The notes below the pieces were generated by a model. It saw nothing but the letters and a program-made list of their open reading frames with translations, was not told the DNA's origin and made no database searches. From Competibacteraceae bacterium UBA2788 (GTDB lineage Bacteria > Pseudomonadota > Gammaproteobacteria > Competibacterales > Competibacteraceae): DNA of 6,883 nucleotides. This document shows positions 6,123-6,883 of the stretch, one piece after another. The translations under genes were made by a program, and so were the position numbers. Location of the stretch: positions 1 through 6,883 of the forward strand of contig DEHY01000198.1 in NCBI GenBank assembly GCA_002352185.1. Reading direction: 5' to 3'. Each line of letters begins with the position of its first letter. Position 1 is the first letter of the stretch.

Positions 6123-6806
6123 ATGTCAAATCAAAACCTTCTAGGCAAGCGGGTACTCATTACCCAGGCCGACATGTTCATGGGTCCTGTTCTGTGCGAG
6201 GTGTTTGCCAAACAGGGCGCCACCGTGATCGCGAGTACTGACCCTCTTTTAAGTGCTGGCGCGCCCGCATCTATCGTCACCGAGGCAGGCCATGTCGATG
6301 TACTCATTGCCAACTTGGCAATACCGGCGCCAACCACAGCCGCTGCGGAAGTTTCTGAAGAAGAGTGGAGTGACACATTTGCGGCCCTTGTGCATCCCTT
6401 GTCGCGATTGTTCCGTGCCGTCTTGCCGTCCATGATCGAGCGACGCTCGGGCAAAATTCTCGTCATGGGCAGCGCATCGGCCCTGCGCGGGATGAAGCGT
6501 GCGTCAACCTATAGCGCCGCACGTGGCGCCCAACTTGCCTACGTGCAAGCCGTCGGTGTGGAAGTCGCAGCCCACAATGTTCAGGTAAATGCAATCGCCC
6601 AGAACTTCGTTGACAACCCGACTTACTTCCCGCCTGATGTTCAGGCTAACCCCCGGTTCCAGGAACGCTTAAAGCGAGAGGTTCCACTGGGGCGTCTGGT
6701 AGGAGCAAAGGAAGACGCTGAATTCGCGGCCTATCTTTGCAGCGAACCAGCGAGTTGCTTTGTCGGGCAAGTCTTTCCGGTTTGTGGTGGCTGGGTGACG
6801 CGCTAG
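6123..6806 (+). CDS. halohydrin dehalogenase (SDR-fold)
   Basis: Predicted cytoplasmic enzyme (227 aa) that converts vicinal haloalcohols to epoxides with release of halide, and can run the reverse ring opening. The fold is that of short-chain dehydrogenases, but the NAD(P)-binding TGxxxGxG is replaced by Thr14-Gln-Ala-Asp-Met-Phe19-Met-Gly21. This is the T-x4-F-x-G halide-pocket motif of the dehalogenase family. The catalytic set is Ser117, Tyr130 and Arg134 (S-x12-Y-x3-R); a true dehydrogenase would have Lys at the last position. Asn161-Phe162 sit where HheC has Asn-Tyr near the halide site. The C-terminal region PLGRLVGAKEDAEFAAYL...FVGQVFPVCGG is SDR-typical. The start ATG has AGGAG (6111-6115) seven bases upstream; a longer frame from 5997 would run through the repeat and is rejected. 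The gene is the only one in its likely cassette. Subtype and natural substrate cannot be fixed from the sequence. Confidence 0.9.
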   Translation: MSNQNLLGKRVLITQADMFMGPVLCEVFAKQGATVIASTDPLLSAGAPASIVTEAGHVDVLIANLAIPAPTTAAAEVSEEEWSDTFAALVHPLSRLFRAVLPSMIERRSGKILVMGSASALRGMKRASTYSAARGAQLAYVQAVGVEVAAHNVQVNAIAQNFVDNPTYFPPDVQANPRFQERLKREVPLGRLVGAKEDAEFAAYLCSEPASCFVGQVFPVCGGWVTR

Positions 6807-6816
6807 TGCGAATGAC

Positions 6817-6883
6817 GCCCAATCCATCATTCCACCGGACGCTGCGCGATGCTACAAGCGGCGCGCCGATGAACGGGCGCGAG
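6817..6883 (+). other. attC recombination site of the dehalogenase cassette, cut by window edge
   Basis: Begins 10 bases after the stop codon. R''-like GCCCAAT (6817-6823) is followed by TTCCACCGGACGCTGCGCG (6830-6848), which pairs with the arm 6859-6873 (CGGCGCGCCGATGAA read 5'-3') around a loop at 6849-6858. Unpaired bases lie on the left arm (C6833, A6839, T6843, G6846), the extrahelical-base pattern typical of attC. Alignment with the 5822-5847 arm puts the final base G6883 as the first base of the R' core GTTRRRY, so about six bases are missing. Confidence 0.8.

Overview
The window looks like a gammaproteobacterial chromosome. The evidence is a FabB-type ketoacyl synthase, an AsrA-like Lon paralogue, and a GC-rich left half (judged by eye). 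I cannot place the genus. There are two different halves: a conserved housekeeping block (1 to about 4650) and an accessory block (about 4950 to the right edge) that reads like integron gene cassettes.

Left block, all on the + strand. It opens with fabB, which lacks only its first dozen or so codons. A 227-base gap follows, ending in a good match to a heat-shock (sigma-32) promoter. Next comes a complete Lon-family ATP-dependent protease with intact ATPase and Ser-Lys protease sites. A secreted pentapeptide-repeat protein overlaps the lon 3' end and is probably translationally coupled to it. It has 39 uninterrupted pentapeptides, predicting a rod-like beta-helix in the periplasm.

Junction, 4654-4957. 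I see no convincing gene, integron integrase or attI here.

Right block. The boundaries carry the integron R' core motif GTTRRRY at 5014, 5841 and 6062, and one begins at the last base of the window. Cassette 1 (about 5014-5847) holds a small thioredoxin-fold CPVC protein on the minus strand with its own terminator, divergent from an HxlR-family regulator. The space between them holds GTGCC/GGCAC dyads that look like operators. A gene-less stretch follows (5848-6061), containing an attC-like hairpin and diverged repeats. Cassette 2 (about 6062 to the edge) carries one gene. It looks like a short-chain dehydrogenase but has the signature of a halohydrin dehalogenase: T-x4-F-x-G replaces the nucleotide-binding glycines, and the triad is Ser-Tyr-Arg rather than Ser-Tyr-Lys. 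Its attC site is cut by the window edge.

Taken together, a core stress and lipid locus sits beside a mobile-cassette cluster with no integrase in view. The cluster carries a likely redox or electrophile response pair and an enzyme that interconverts haloalcohols and epoxides. The most rewarding items are the halohydrin dehalogenase, its cassette setting, and the candidate redox regulator unit.
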